A program made the translations under genes and the position numbers. 32,692 nt of DNA from Nostoc punctiforme NIES-2108 (lineage in GTDB: Bacteria > Cyanobacteriota > Cyanobacteriia > Cyanobacteriales > Nostocaceae). Shown here in pieces: positions 32,412-32,692 of this stretch. Positions within the stretch are counted from its first letter, which is position 1; each line of letters starts with the position of its first letter. The DNA lies in assembly GCA_003326195.1 (NCBI GenBank), contig LXQE01000195.1, positions 20,795 through 53,486 on the forward strand, read 5' to 3'. The notes under the pieces are model-generated. The model was not told the origin of the DNA and ran no database searches. It was given only the letters and a program-made list of their open reading frames with translations.

Positions 32412-32659
32412 GAACGATAATTTGGCCAAAAAATGAATCATAACCTGACCAATAGTTCACGTAATCTCAAGGCTTTGAAACAATCAACATCTCATGCTGT
32501 GAATCAAATAATGACCGCAAGTTTAAAATGTGCATCATAATGCGACCAAAAGTTTAATTTCAACATTATTAAATTTAGGAGTATTCAAACACTTCAATTT
32601 CAGTCTAAATTTGGAACTTTTGTACTCAGATATGATTCAAAGCGGTCATGATATGGTTC
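32412..32659. repeat. Array of ~26-bp imperfect repeats near right edge
   Basis: Units share a core close to ATCATAANNTGACC followed by AAAAGTT. Forward units: 32412-32437 (diverged), 32435-32460, 32501-32526 and 32532-32557. Inverted units: 32613-32638 and 32634-32659. The word GCGGTCAT plus ten more bases of the last unit matches the complement of the 32501 unit at 15 of 18 positions. Forward and inverted units face each other. Candidates are transposase-binding sites at an element end, iterons, or regulator sites for a gene beyond the edge. Confidence 0.6.
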
Positions 32660-32692
32660 AAAACTATATTTTTATCTATATTTGAGTTAACG

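Overview
The window reads as part of a plasmid from a filamentous, Nostoc-like cyanobacterium. The evidence is: HIP1 octamers (GCGATCGC) in several genes; AT-rich coding; Nostoc-style intergenic palindromes and a heptamer repeat; a CYP110-type P450; a 4-Cys Ser/Thr kinase; a vMAP-HTH NB-ARC protein; and a CyRepA1-type replication initiator beside a catalytic-domain-only tyrosine recombinase. No rRNA, tRNA or CRISPR array was seen.

Layout. (1) 1-3060 is a decayed region. It holds a partial minus-strand gene of a cyanobacterial multicopy family, a broken second copy of it (2607-3060), a MerA-like flavoprotein disulfide oxidoreductase whose 5' side abuts the broken copy, and a membrane-protein gene interrupted by an in-frame TAG. 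(2) 3711-15184 is a two-partner-secretion island: TpsB transporter, an oppositely oriented P450, TpsA exoprotein, a secreted TPR-CHAT protease-like protein 13 bp after TpsA, then on the minus strand a secreted TPR protein and a membrane 4-Cys kinase with TPRs. (3) 15613-17483 holds an NB-ARC STAND NTPase without the usual C-terminal repeats, plus a small partner gene. (4) 17484-24011 is the replication region: repeat-rich leader, CyRepA1-like gene split by a perfect 287-bp tandem duplication, tyrosine recombinase, and a ribbon-helix-helix-like protein behind a 22-bp palindrome. (5) 24069-25281 holds a small unknown gene with a 36-bp internal duplication, a long hairpin, and a lipoprotein. (6) 25765-28963 is a compact four-gene operon: a protein with a BRO-N-like N-terminus, two tandem ParA/MinD-like P-loop paralogues and a single-pass membrane protein. 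It converges on a NarL-type response regulator, which is divergent from a soluble histidine kinase followed by a small membrane protein. (7) 31310-32692 holds a secreted TPR protein flanked by 45-bp direct repeats, then an array of about 26-bp imperfect repeats at the right edge.

How the parts may work together. The secretion island looks like a surface-exoprotein module with protease and kinase partners. Region 4 is the replication and resolution core of the plasmid, although its initiator appears broken in this sequence. The region 6 operon is the best candidate for an undescribed system: the two ATPases have lost different, complementary active-site elements, which suggests an obligate heteromer, possibly membrane-linked and used for segregation or transfer. 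That last step is inference.
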